A DNA stretch of 39,863 bases from Zoogloeaceae bacterium. Lineage in GTDB: Bacteria > Pseudomonadota > Gammaproteobacteria > Burkholderiales > Rhodocyclaceae. The stretch's first letter is position 1; the number at the start of each line of letters is the position of its first letter. The stretch covers positions 1-39,863 of the forward strand of contig JAIRMN010000013.1 of NCBI GenBank assembly GCA_031258715.1, in the 5' to 3' direction. The position numbers and the translations under genes were made by a program. This document shows, piece by piece, positions 24,537 to 32,030 of the stretch. The notes beneath the pieces were generated by a model. That model did not search any database. It was given only the letters and a program-made list of their open reading frames with translations, and was not told the origin of the DNA.

Positions 24537-24959
24537 TCAAGCGGCAGCCGCGCGATTTTCGAGGTGCGCATTGAAATCGGCCATCAAATCCGCCATTCCG
24601 GAGGGCGTGAGATCGCTGTCGGTGATGTGCCAATGATAGATGCCCCCCATTTCATCCCGGCCCGGAATCTCCGGAATGAAAGCCGACTCAAGGACATAGA
24701 CATTGAGAAGAATGGCGTCTTCATCTCCACTGGGCAAAAGCGCGCTTATCCGGGCGCGGACAAGCGCCATGTCGCCGAACGCAAAGTCCCTGTCTTCGAC
24801 AATGAAGACCGGAAACGCTGTGCAGGGAATCTCGATGAGGCGATGGAACTGCCGCTGCGCGTCGGGAATCCTGGCTATTTCGGATTCCGCCTCGGTCAGG
24901 GTGGGTACGACCGCTGAAATCCAGCGCCAATCTTGCCGGGCGGATTCGATGACGAACAT
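24537..24959 (-). CDS. Conserved-looking hypothetical cytoplasmic protein
   Basis: 140 residues, acidic, no signal peptide and no membrane helix. I do not recognise the family. Features seen are an N-terminal FVIESARQDWRWISAVV, CTAFPVFIVEDRDFAFGD near 46, and GIYHWHITDSDLTPSGMADL near 107-126. Codon use matches its neighbours. It lies 16 bases after the stomatin gene and 24 bases before the NADAR gene, so all three may be co-transcribed. Confidence 0.6.
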   Translation of the reverse strand: MFVIESARQDWRWISAVVPTLTEAESEIARIPDAQRQFHRLIEIPCTAFPVFIVEDRDFAFGDMALVRARISALLPSGDEDAILLNVYVLESAFIPEIPGRDEMGGIYHWHITDSDLTPSGMADLMADFNAHLENRAAAA

Positions 24960-24975
24960 CTGTGGCGCGGCCAGG

Positions 24976-25938
24976 CTAGAGTTTTGCCGCCGCCAGCCCC
25001 GGCTTTTTAATCTCGCCGCCCGACTGTACCACTTTCAGCGCCGTCGCCACCAAGGAAGACATGTCGGCCAGGTTGCCGGGGACGATCAGCGTCGTACCCG
25101 CCTTGGCGACCTGGGAGAAGGCTTCCACGTATTGTTCGGCCACCTTCAGGTTCACCGCTTCCATGCCGCCGGGGTTTCCGATGGCGTTGGCGACCAGGCG
25201 CACCGCGTCCGCCGTGGCTTCGGCCACCAGGCGCACGGCTTCGGCCTCGCCTTTCGCCTTGTTGATGGCGGCGGTCATCTGGCCTTCGGAGACGGCAATC
25301 GCCGCCTGTTTCTCGCCTTCGGCCAGATTGATTTCCTTTTGGCGCTCACCTTCGGATTCGGCGATCTTGGCGCGTTTTTCCCGTTCGGCGGTAATCTGCA
25401 ACTGCATGGCGCGCAATACGGAATCCGGCGGCACGATGTCCTTGATTTCATAGCGCAGCACCTTCACGCCCCAGGTGGTGCTGGCTTCGTCCAGAACCGC
25501 CACCACGGTACGGTTGATGGTTTCGCGGTCTTCCAGAAGCCTGTCCAGATCGCGCTTGCCCGCCTCGGAACGGAGCGCGGTCTTGGCTAGTTGCTCGATG
25601 GCCAGCTCGAAGCTGGAGGTGCCATAGGATGCCTGTTTCGGATCCGTGACCTGATAGTAGAGGATGCCATCGATCTGCACCTGGGTGTTGTCGCGGGTGA
25701 TGCAGACCTGCGGGGCGACATCGTAGGGAATTTCCTTGATGGAGTGCTGGTAGGCGATGCGCTCGAAAAAGGGAATCAGGAAATGGATGCCCGCCGTCCA
25801 GGTGTCATGATACCGTCCCCAGCGTTCCACGACATAGGCCGACTGCTGCGGCACGATGCGCACAGTCTTGAATACGGCGACGACGGCGACGACGGCGAAG
25901 ACGATGAGAAAGTCGAGGTTGCCAATGTTGAAGTTCAT
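24976..25938 (-). CDS. SPFH/stomatin-like membrane protein (QmcA-type)
   Basis: 320 residues. One N-terminal membrane helix (LDFLIVFAVVAVVAVF, about 8-24) precedes the SPFH domain: VRIVPQQSAYVVERWGRYH, FFERIAYQHSIKEIPYDV, TRDNTQVQIDGILYYQVTDP. A long Ala/Glu-rich coiled coil (about 185-245) and a C-terminal block VEAFSQVAKAGTTLIVPGN follow. QmcA/stomatin proteins form membrane scaffold oligomers, usually with an NfeD partner, here encoded two genes upstream. The ATG overlaps the stop of the small gene at 25935 and has an AGGAGTGA ribosome site. C-terminal length is normal. Confidence 0.9.
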   Translation of the reverse strand: MNFNIGNLDFLIVFAVVAVVAVFKTVRIVPQQSAYVVERWGRYHDTWTAGIHFLIPFFERIAYQHSIKEIPYDVAPQVCITRDNTQVQIDGILYYQVTDPKQASYGTSSFELAIEQLAKTALRSEAGKRDLDRLLEDRETINRTVVAVLDEASTTWGVKVLRYEIKDIVPPDSVLRAMQLQITAEREKRAKIAESEGERQKEINLAEGEKQAAIAVSEGQMTAAINKAKGEAEAVRLVAEATADAVRLVANAIGNPGGMEAVNLKVAEQYVEAFSQVAKAGTTLIVPGNLADMSSLVATALKVVQSGGEIKKPGLAAAKL

Positions 25939-26234
25939 GATTTTTCACTCCTTGTAATGTCTTTAATGTCTTCCCAACTCGCGACAGGCTGCGCCAGCAC
26001 GACGCGCACGGGACGAATCGGGAAAACATTGCCGTTGTACAAATCGAAGTCCGTAATCCCCGCGTTGCGCAAATAACGCAGATGCAAATAAAACGTCGAC
26101 CTCGACATGAAACCCTTCACCTTCTCAAAACCATATGTGCGTATGTTAAGAAGCGTCGTAAACGCCGCCAGCGCACGACCCTCGGATATTCCATTCGCAT
26201 CCTTTATCAACGCTACTTGTGCCGTCCTGTCCAT
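25935..26234 (-). CDS. Filamentous-phage replication protein (gpII/X)-like small protein inside the nfeD-stomatin operon
   Basis: 99 residues with a strong ribosome site (GGAGGTGA overlapping the nfeD stop) and an ATGA overlap with the following stomatin gene. Segments TYGFEKVKGFMSRSTFYLHL, then LRYLRNAGITDFDLYNGN and VFPIRPVRVVLAQPVASW, resemble from memory the C-terminal part of filamentous-phage/plasmid replication proteins of the II/X family (R-TFYRHR...L---GID). It lacks the N-terminal nuclease half. It may be a phage-derived fragment that became part of the operon, or an unrelated helix-turn-helix-like protein. The longer frame upstream to 26363 overlaps nfeD and is not used. Confidence 0.5.
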   Translation of the reverse strand: MDRTAQVALIKDANGISEGRALAAFTTLLNIRTYGFEKVKGFMSRSTFYLHLRYLRNAGITDFDLYNGNVFPIRPVRVVLAQPVASWEDIKDITRSEKS

Positions 26235-26239
26235 GTCCT

Positions 26240-26686
26240 TCACCTCCACGCCGAGGGATGGGTTCGGGAATCGACGATAAGCGTCGAGCTTTCCTGCGCG
26301 ACGACGGTGAGCAGCGCGCCGACTTCCACGGTCAAATCCCTGTTCGCCAGCCGCGCCATCCATTCGCTGCCCCGGTAGCGCACACGAAGGCGCGCTTGGG
26401 CGTCCGGCAGGCAGATGACTTCGACCTGCTGGCCGAGTTCTTCAACGCTGGCGTTGGGATCGGCAGGCGCCATCGCGCGCCGGGCATGGATGCGCCGCCA
26501 CGCGATGACGACGCCCGCGATACTCGCCAGCGCGAAGACGCCGATCTGCACGGTGACGCTCTCCGGAAACACATAGGACAGCAAGGCGGCGATCAGCGCG
26601 CCCAAGCTGACGAACAACAACGCCAGTGTGCCCGTCGTCATCTCCACCGCCAGGAGGATGGCGGCCAGGATCAGCCATGTCCACAT
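26240..26686 (-). CDS. NfeD-family membrane protein
   Basis: 148 residues: two or three membrane helices (WTWLILAAILLAVEM at the start, then LALLFVSLGALIAALLSYV and IGVFALASIAGVVIAW), then a C-terminal OB-fold domain (CLPDAQARLRVRYRGSEW, then ARLANRDLTVEVGALLTVV). This is the short NfeD1b form that partners stomatin/QmcA proteins at the inner membrane. ATG 26686 overlaps the exonuclease stop. A longer frame to 26743 lies inside the exonuclease gene and is rejected. Confidence 0.88.
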   Translation of the reverse strand: MWTWLILAAILLAVEMTTGTLALLFVSLGALIAALLSYVFPESVTVQIGVFALASIAGVVIAWRRIHARRAMAPADPNASVEELGQQVEVICLPDAQARLRVRYRGSEWMARLANRDLTVEVGALLTVVAQESSTLIVDSRTHPSAWR

Positions 26687-27507
26687 CACGTATTCTCCCC
26701 GGTTTCCGGAGCCTGTCCCCAGGCGTCCAGGTATTCCTGCCAATGGGGCAGTTCAAGGTGCGCCAGTTCCGCGCGCACGAAAGTTTCCTCGGCCTGGGCT
26801 TCCGCCTTGCTCAATTCGCCGCGCAAAAGGCGAAAGCGGTTGAAGACCAGATAGGTATTGACCACATCCGTTTCGCAATAATTGCGGATTTCATCGGCCT
26901 TATCCGATAGCCAGGTCTCCCAGACCTTGGCGCCATCCATGCCCAGCTTGCCAGGAAACCCCATGAGCTTGGCGAGTTCATCCAATGGCGCGTTGGCGCG
27001 CGGCTGGTAGAGGGCGAGCAGATCCATCAGATCCAGATGGCGGGCGTGATAGCGGCTGATATAGTTGTTCCACTTGAAATCGCGGGAATCGGCGTAGTCG
27101 CCTTCGCCCATGTCCCAATAACGCGGGGCGCTGACGCCGTGCATCAGGGCACGGTAATGCAGGACAGGCAAATCGAAGCCGCCGCCATTCCAGGAAACCA
27201 TCTGCGGCGTGAATTTTTCGACGCCGTCGAAAAAACGCTGGATGATTTCCGCTTCCGTCAGGCCGGGCGCGGCCAGCGACCAGACCTTGAAGGCTTCCCT
27301 GGCGCGCAGGACACAGGAAATTGAGACGACGCGCTGCAAATGGAGCGGCAGGAAATCATGCCCAACCTGGGCGCGGCGCGCGCAAAAGGCCATCTCCGCG
27401 ACTTCCGCGTCGGAAAGCGTCATATCCAGCCCGCGCAGGCGGCGAAGCCCCGGCACATCGGGAATGGTCTCGATGTCGAAAACCAGCACGGGACTATGCG
27501 CAATCAT
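26686..27507 (-). CDS. Predicted 3'-5' exonuclease, PolB-like (DnaQ/RNase H fold)
   Basis: 273 residues from ATG 27507, which has GGAG about 7 bases upstream. The DEDD motifs are visible: VLVFDIETIPDV (Exo I, DxE, near 7-18), SWNGGGFDLPVLHYRAL (Exo II, near 106), and NYCETDVVNTYLVFNRF (Exo III, YxxxD type, near 213). The family (predicted 3'-5' exonuclease of the PolB type) degrades single-stranded DNA or RNA ends or proofreads; the biological role is not established. It is followed by nfeD with a 1-base overlap. Confidence 0.85.
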   Translation of the reverse strand: MIAHSPVLVFDIETIPDVPGLRRLRGLDMTLSDAEVAEMAFCARRAQVGHDFLPLHLQRVVSISCVLRAREAFKVWSLAAPGLTEAEIIQRFFDGVEKFTPQMVSWNGGGFDLPVLHYRALMHGVSAPRYWDMGEGDYADSRDFKWNNYISRYHARHLDLMDLLALYQPRANAPLDELAKLMGFPGKLGMDGAKVWETWLSDKADEIRNYCETDVVNTYLVFNRFRLLRGELSKAEAQAEETFVRAELAHLELPHWQEYLDAWGQAPETGENT

Positions 27508-27546
27508 GCCGCGCTCCATCCGAACCGGGTTTTCGGGCTTGCCTCA

Positions 27547-27987
27547 TCACGGCGCGGGGCTTTCCTGTCGCTGCGTCCATTTTCCGTTGGCGTCCTGTAC
27601 CCACCAGCCCGGCGGAATGCGTTTGCGCATACGTTCGTGGATGGTATCGGCAATCTGTTGCTCCCATTCGGGATGACCATTGGCGCGGGCAATTTCACGG
27701 TAGAGGGCGGACTGGTCGTTGGCATTGCCCGCGATCAGCCGGGCGATGTTCTGGCGCTCGGCAAGCGGCACAGAAGCCGGATCGCGCACCGCCAGCTTGC
27801 CCTCGTGCGTCACGCCCAGCGTGCCGTTTTCCAAAAGCGGTTTTATCTGCGCGAAACGCGCTTTCAGGGAAGCGCGGATTTCCTTTGCCGCCGGCGTGTC
27901 GATACGCAAATCCGGCTCGGCTTCCTGCGCGGCAAGCGGCATGGAAAGCGTGAACAGAACGACAGACAAGAGCAGGGATTTCTTCAT
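27547..27987 (-). CDS. ydbL: YdbL-family (DUF1318) exported protein
   Basis: 146 residues with signal peptide MKKSLLLSVVLFTLSMPLAAQ. The mature part matches DUF1318/YdbL: IDTPAAKEIRASLKARFAQI, LENGTLGVTHEGKLAVRD, LIAGNANDQSALYREIARAN and IPPGWWVQDANGKW. In enterobacteria ydbL sits with ydbH and ynbE, an envelope lipid-transport-related set; here only a short lipoprotein gene accompanies it. The start overlaps the preceding lipoprotein gene by four bases. Confidence 0.82.
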   Translation of the reverse strand: MKKSLLLSVVLFTLSMPLAAQEAEPDLRIDTPAAKEIRASLKARFAQIKPLLENGTLGVTHEGKLAVRDPASVPLAERQNIARLIAGNANDQSALYREIARANGHPEWEQQIADTIHERMRKRIPPGWWVQDANGKWTQRQESPAP

Positions 27988-28172
27988 GGCGTCACCTCGC
28001 CTTCCTTCGCCTTTTTGGATTCGGCGGGTTCATCCAGCTGCCAGATGTCGTCGATGAGTTTGTCCGCCATTTTTTCGGCAGCGGCAGCGGGAAAATAGAT
28101 GTTGATGGTAACACAGGCTGACAACAGCCCGGCGCCTATCAACGCGGACAATCGGTAAATTCTTTTACGCAT
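27984..28172 (-). CDS. Small lipoprotein, YdbL-associated
   Basis: 62 residues: lipoprotein signal MRKRIYRLSALIGAGLLSAC (Cys20), then VTINIYFPAAAAEKMADKLI and a short acidic/Lys tail. The ACVTINIYFPAAAAEK block is typical of lipoprotein segments encoded with, or fused to, DUF1318 proteins. It likely works with the YdbL-like protein in the periplasm. The 4-base overlap with ydbL implies coupling. The frame continues upstream to 28775, but that part overlaps the QseG-like gene and is not coding. Confidence 0.7.
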   Translation of the reverse strand: MRKRIYRLSALIGAGLLSACVTINIYFPAAAAEKMADKLIDDIWQLDEPAESKKAKEGEVTP

Positions 28173-28225
28173 TCGAGTCACCTTTCTTTTGAAAAAGTCC
28201 GCCGGGACGGAAACGAGAAACAGGA

Positions 28226-28834
28226 CTACATGGCGGGTTGCAGGGATTCCGGCACACGAGAACGGGGCAGTGTACGCTCGATGTTGGCAAGGCCATTCAG
28301 TTTTTCCTGCAATTCGCTGGCCTGGCGCTGAAACGTGAGCAGTTTCTGGTATTGTCTTTCCATTTGCCGGGCCTGGACGGTAAGCTGCTTTTCCAAGCGA
28401 ATACGCTCGCCATAACTGTCGGAAAGCTGGCGCATCATGGGAAACAGGGGACGCAGACGATAGAGTTCCGGCGCTTCGACGCCTTTCTTCAGCAAGCCTT
28501 CCAGGAGATTGCGCGCCTGCGGCAAATCCGGGTTGGGTTGGCGCGGATGCCCCAGCACCATGGCGCGGCGCAACAGCACGTCCGGATCGGCGCCCAACTG
28601 GTTCAGCAGACGACGCTCTCGCGCCAGGGATTGCCCGGACATTGATGCCAAGCTGTAATAGTAGGCCAGCAGGTCTTCGGCGGTGGCGCTCACCCGGTCG
28701 ACATTGCGCGCGTCTTCCGGCGTGTCGTCGCGTCCGCCCAGGATCGCGCACGCGCCCAGCAACAAACTCAGGCACAAAACCCAGACGAGGCGCGACAAAC
28801 CAGAAAATGAGGCGGGGAAGGAATTTTTAATTTT
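28226..28834 (-). CDS. QseG/YfhG-like lipoprotein
   Basis: 202 residues from GTG 28834 (GGAG upstream, 8-base overlap with the sensor kinase stop). The lipobox is LLLGAC (Cys about 29). The mature part is helical: TAEDLLAYYYSLASMSGQSL, RLLNQLGADPDVLLRRAMVL, a Leu-rich TPR-like middle, and a C-terminal coiled coil (about 140-185). In enterobacteria QseG is an outer-membrane lipoprotein encoded between the QseE kinase and QseF regulator and interacts with QseE. The position directly after a QseE-like kinase supports the same role here. Confidence 0.65.
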   Translation of the reverse strand, partial: KIKNSFPASFSGLSRLVWVLCLSLLLGACAILGGRDDTPEDARNVDRVSATAEDLLAYYYSLASMSGQSLARERRLLNQLGADPDVLLRRAMVLGHPRQPNPDLPQARNLLEGLLKKGVEAPELYRLRPLFPMMRQLSDSYGERIRLEKQLTVQARQMERQYQKLLTFQRQASELQEKLNGLANIERTLPRSRVPESLQPAM

Positions 28835-30224
28835 CACAGGGAATCTCCAGACAAAAACAAGCGTCCATTTTATCGTCGGCATAACGCGTCGTGCCACCCA
28901 TGACGCCGCTCAATTCGCGCGCGATGGCCAATCCTATGCCATGACGTTGCGTAAAAGGCGTTTGTTCGGCGGATGACCTGCCCTGATAGAAGGGATTGAA
29001 GAGGCAATCCCTGTCTTTTTCGGCTACCCCCGGCCCCTGGTCGTGGCATTCCAGGCGCAGGACGTGATTTTCCACCGTGGCGCGAAGCAGGATTTCGCCG
29101 CCTTCCGGACTGAAATTCAGCGCGTTGTCAAGGAAAATCTCCACCACGGCGCGCACCTTGTCCGGATCGATCCGCGTATCGACGTCTGGCGCCTCAAGAT
29201 GGATATGGACTTTTTGCGCGTCGCAATCCGCCGCGCGCGCCTCGACGATTTCCCGCAAAAACGCGGACAGGCGCACGGATTGCGGTTGCAGACTCGCAAA
29301 CTCGAAAATGACGCGCATGGCGAGGATGCCGTCCAGTTGCCACCGCAACAGATCGGCGTTGTGGCGCAGCATATCGATCAGGGCGCCCTGGCTTTCCGCG
29401 TCGCCGCCGACATTGAAGAGGTCGCACCCCTCGCGGATGGCGACAATCGGCATTTTCATTTCCTGCGTCATGTAGTGGAACAGGTGGTTGCGATTGCTTT
29501 TCAGGTTGGACAGGCGCTGCCGCAGCCACTCCAGGCGCGCGCCCAGCTTGCGCAGATCGGCGGGGCCAGAGACGTTGATCCGGTCTTCCAGATAACCCTG
29601 CCCGATCAGCCGTATGGCCTGATCGACCTGGCGCAGCGGACGAGCCAGCCAGTAGCAGAGGACGACCGCTGTCAGGACGGCGGCGATCAAGACGAAGAGG
29701 AGTTGCAGGAACAATTGCCGCCGCTTGGCTTCCAGCGCCGCCAAGGTACGCTGGTTATGGTTTTCCAGCCATTGCTGGCTGGTGCGCTGGATGTTTTCGT
29801 AGATTTCCGCCAGTTGGGTAAGACGCGCGCCCAGCACGGATTCCGCCACCGGACTGTCCAGCCCATCCGCCAGTTTCTGCGCCGCATTGCGCCATTCCTG
29901 CAACAGCGGACGCAAAGAGGCGTCCTGTTGCGCTTCCAGCGTTTTGGCGAGGTTCAGCGACTGGGCGAGCGTGGCCTCGAAACTGGCGCGAAAGGTGTCT
30001 TGCCGCACCAGAAGATATTGACGGCTGCTGCGCTCCAGGTCCGTCCCGCGTTCCCGGAGTTCCTGCAAAACAAAAGCGATCTGCACGGATCGCTCGATGT
30101 TTTCGCGGCTTTGCGCGCTCAATTGTTCCAGCAACTGCCAGCTTTGCGCCACCGTTCCGCCAAGAAGAACGATGATCAGCGAAAACCCGGCAATCAATGC
30201 CTGGGACGAAGTGATTCGGTTCAT
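28827..30224 (-). CDS. QseE/GlrK-like sensor histidine kinase with the phospho-accepting His replaced by Gln
   Basis: 465 residues from ATG 30224. Two membrane helices (about 10-28 and 172-195) flank a helical periplasmic sensor. A HAMP domain follows (LARPLRQVDQAIRLIGQGYL), then the dimerisation helix RLEWLRQRLSNLKSNRNHLF. The catalytic H-box, normally SHELKTP, reads TQEMKMP: codon 29463-29465 is CAG (Gln254). The following AIREG, typical of QseE, is kept. The ATP-binding domain looks intact (DNALNFSP, DQGPGVAE, HGIGLAIARELSG). It may be an inactive or non-phosphorylating sensor, or act through a partner. No response regulator gene lies next to it. A GTG at 30233 is an alternative start. Confidence 0.82.
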   Translation of the reverse strand: MNRITSSQALIAGFSLIIVLLGGTVAQSWQLLEQLSAQSRENIERSVQIAFVLQELRERGTDLERSSRQYLLVRQDTFRASFEATLAQSLNLAKTLEAQQDASLRPLLQEWRNAAQKLADGLDSPVAESVLGARLTQLAEIYENIQRTSQQWLENHNQRTLAALEAKRRQLFLQLLFVLIAAVLTAVVLCYWLARPLRQVDQAIRLIGQGYLEDRINVSGPADLRKLGARLEWLRQRLSNLKSNRNHLFHYMTQEMKMPIVAIREGCDLFNVGGDAESQGALIDMLRHNADLLRWQLDGILAMRVIFEFASLQPQSVRLSAFLREIVEARAADCDAQKVHIHLEAPDVDTRIDPDKVRAVVEIFLDNALNFSPEGGEILLRATVENHVLRLECHDQGPGVAEKDRDCLFNPFYQGRSSAEQTPFTQRHGIGLAIARELSGVMGGTTRYADDKMDACFCLEIPCEN

Positions 30225-30327
30225 AAAACCCACGGTCTCTGTTGAGGCCTGCCGGCCTGAATTGTTATATTGAGGAATGATGGCATGTTCGCCGCAAAAC
30301 CGTTTTAATTCTATTACAAATCTGTAA

Positions 30328-31275
30328 TCAATCGCGCAATTCCCGCCCGGTCAGGCGGATGAAGACATCTTCCAGGTTGGCGGCGCGATGCGTGTAGCGC
30401 AGCGTGGGGCGTCGCGCCAGCAATGCCAGCAATTGGCGGGCAGCGAAGTCATGCCCATAAAAGAACAGCGTCTCGCCGCTTTTTTCCATACGCGCGCCTT
30501 CCATGCCGCTTTGGGCGCGCGCCGCGCACGCGAAGGATTCCAGCGTATCCGGCGTTCCGGTCGTGTCATAAACTTCGATGACCTGCGCTTCGATGTGACG
30601 GGCAATCAGTTCGCGCGGACTGCCTTCCGCGATTTTGCGCCCGCCGTCGATGATCACGATCGTGTCGCACAACCGTTCGGCCTCGTCCATGAAATGCGTG
30701 GTCAAGAAAAGTGTCCTGCCCGCGCCGCGCAAGGTTTTCAGGCGATCCCAAATCAGGTGGCGGGCTTGCGGATCAAGGCCGGTGGTCGGCTCGTCGAGAA
30801 AGAGGATTTCCGGGTCATTGACTAGCGCCCGCGCCAGCGTCAGTCGCCGTTTCATTCCGCCGGAAAGGGCATCGATTCGAGTGTCGCGCCTGTCTTCCAG
30901 GCTGGAAAATCGCAGGAGGCCATCCATGCGCGCCGCCATCTCCCTTTTCGACAAGCCAAAATAGCGCCCGAAAACGCGCAGGTTTTCGCTGACCGTGAAA
31001 TCCGGATCGAGATTGTCGAACTGCGGCGCCACGCCGACCAGGGCGCGGGCGGCCCCCGCCGCCTCTGGAATGCGATGGCCTGCCAGCGTGATCTCGCCTG
31101 CGTCCGGCGCGGCCAGGCCGAGACAGAGTTTCAGGGTCGTGGTCTTGCCCGCGCCATTGGGACCCAGGAGGCCAAAACAGCCGCCCTTTTCCAGTGTGAA
31201 GGAAAGATCGTCCACCACGGGAACGCCCGCATAGCTTTTTTTCAGCGCCCGCGCGGACAGGGGCGGCGTCTTCAT
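30328..31275 (-). CDS. ABC transporter ATP-binding protein, NodI/DrrA type
   Basis: 315 residues from ATG 31275. Complete ABC motifs: Walker A LLGPNGAGKTTT near 39, Q-loop APQFDNLD, signature LSGGMKRRL near 137, Walker B ILFLDEPTTGLDPQ near 159, and the H-loop TTHFMDEAERL. The C-terminal extension is of the DrrA/NodI drug or polysaccharide exporter group. Members pair with a separate NodJ/ABC-2 permease, normally encoded next; here the following gene is the sensor kinase, so no permease is adjacent. The start overlaps the hydrolase gene by 4 bases. The upstream frame to 31536 is out of register with any start. Confidence 0.88.
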   Translation of the reverse strand: MKTPPLSARALKKSYAGVPVVDDLSFTLEKGGCFGLLGPNGAGKTTTLKLCLGLAAPDAGEITLAGHRIPEAAGAARALVGVAPQFDNLDPDFTVSENLRVFGRYFGLSKREMAARMDGLLRFSSLEDRRDTRIDALSGGMKRRLTLARALVNDPEILFLDEPTTGLDPQARHLIWDRLKTLRGAGRTLFLTTHFMDEAERLCDTIVIIDGGRKIAEGSPRELIARHIEAQVIEVYDTTGTPDTLESFACAARAQSGMEGARMEKSGETLFFYGHDFAARQLLALLARRPTLRYTHRAANLEDVFIRLTGRELRD

Positions 31276-31943
31276 CGAGCGTCCCGCGCGCGGCCATGCC
31301 AGGCGCGAACGATGATGTCGCGGATGAGGGTGAGCCGCCGATGAAAAAAATGATCCGCGCCCGGAATTACCAGCACCGGCAGATTCTGCGGATCTGCCCA
31401 GGCGAGGACATTGGTCAGCGGCACGAGGGTATCGGCGGCGCCGTGGATGACGAGGGTATCGGCGGGCACGGCTTCGGTATCGTAGGCGCGTGCGCCTTCG
31501 ATGGATCCGGCGGCGACGCCGACCAAGGCCAACCATTCCGCCGTCCGCCCCGCCTCAAGCAGGCGGCGGGCGAGACGAGTCTGGCAATACGCGCCGAAGG
31601 AAAACCCGGCCAGCGTTACGGGCAAACGTCGTCCCGGATCATCGAGCCGCCGATGGGCGTCTTCCAACACGGCCATGAGATCGTCCGTCTCTCCCGCGCC
31701 GTCGTCATGCTTGCCTTCCGTCTCGCCCACGCCGCGAAAATTGGGACGGAAGGCCGCATAACCCAGTGAAAGGAAGGTTCGGGCAAGCGTGTGCGTCACC
31801 TTGTTGGTGTTCGCGCCGCCGCCGATGGGGTGCGGATGCGCCACCAGCACGATACCGCGCAATGCCGCGCCTGCCGGAATTTCCATGATCGCCTCGATGT
31901 TGCCCGCCGGCCCGTCGAGGTGGATGCGGTTTTCTTGAATCAC
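31272..31943 (-). CDS. Alpha/beta hydrolase (small dienelactone-hydrolase-like)
   Basis: 223 residues. The oxyanion region VLVAHPHPIGGGANTNKV near 33-50, the nucleophile elbow AGFSFGAY near 112, the acid region IHGAADTLVPL near 170, and a terminal GADHFFHRR (catalytic His) define the fold; this HPHP...G--N-KVV pattern is a common proteobacterial hydrolase family. The substrate is unknown. The start is GTG; nothing better is seen. It overlaps the ABC ATPase gene by four bases, a pairing common in betaproteobacteria. Confidence 0.8.
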   Translation of the reverse strand: MIQENRIHLDGPAGNIEAIMEIPAGAALRGIVLVAHPHPIGGGANTNKVTHTLARTFLSLGYAAFRPNFRGVGETEGKHDDGAGETDDLMAVLEDAHRRLDDPGRRLPVTLAGFSFGAYCQTRLARRLLEAGRTAEWLALVGVAAGSIEGARAYDTEAVPADTLVIHGAADTLVPLTNVLAWADPQNLPVLVIPGADHFFHRRLTLIRDIIVRAWHGRARDAR

Positions 31944-32030
31944 CCTTCATGCCCTCCCGCCCGACAGCAAACAACCGGCACAAGCCGGTTGTCCGGGACG
32001 CGAAAACGCGCCAAAACGCGGCCAATATCC

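Noticed and set aside
29043-30245. 400-codon open frame on the plus strand
   Set aside because: Antisense to the sensor kinase gene, which carries intact HAMP and ATP-binding motifs.
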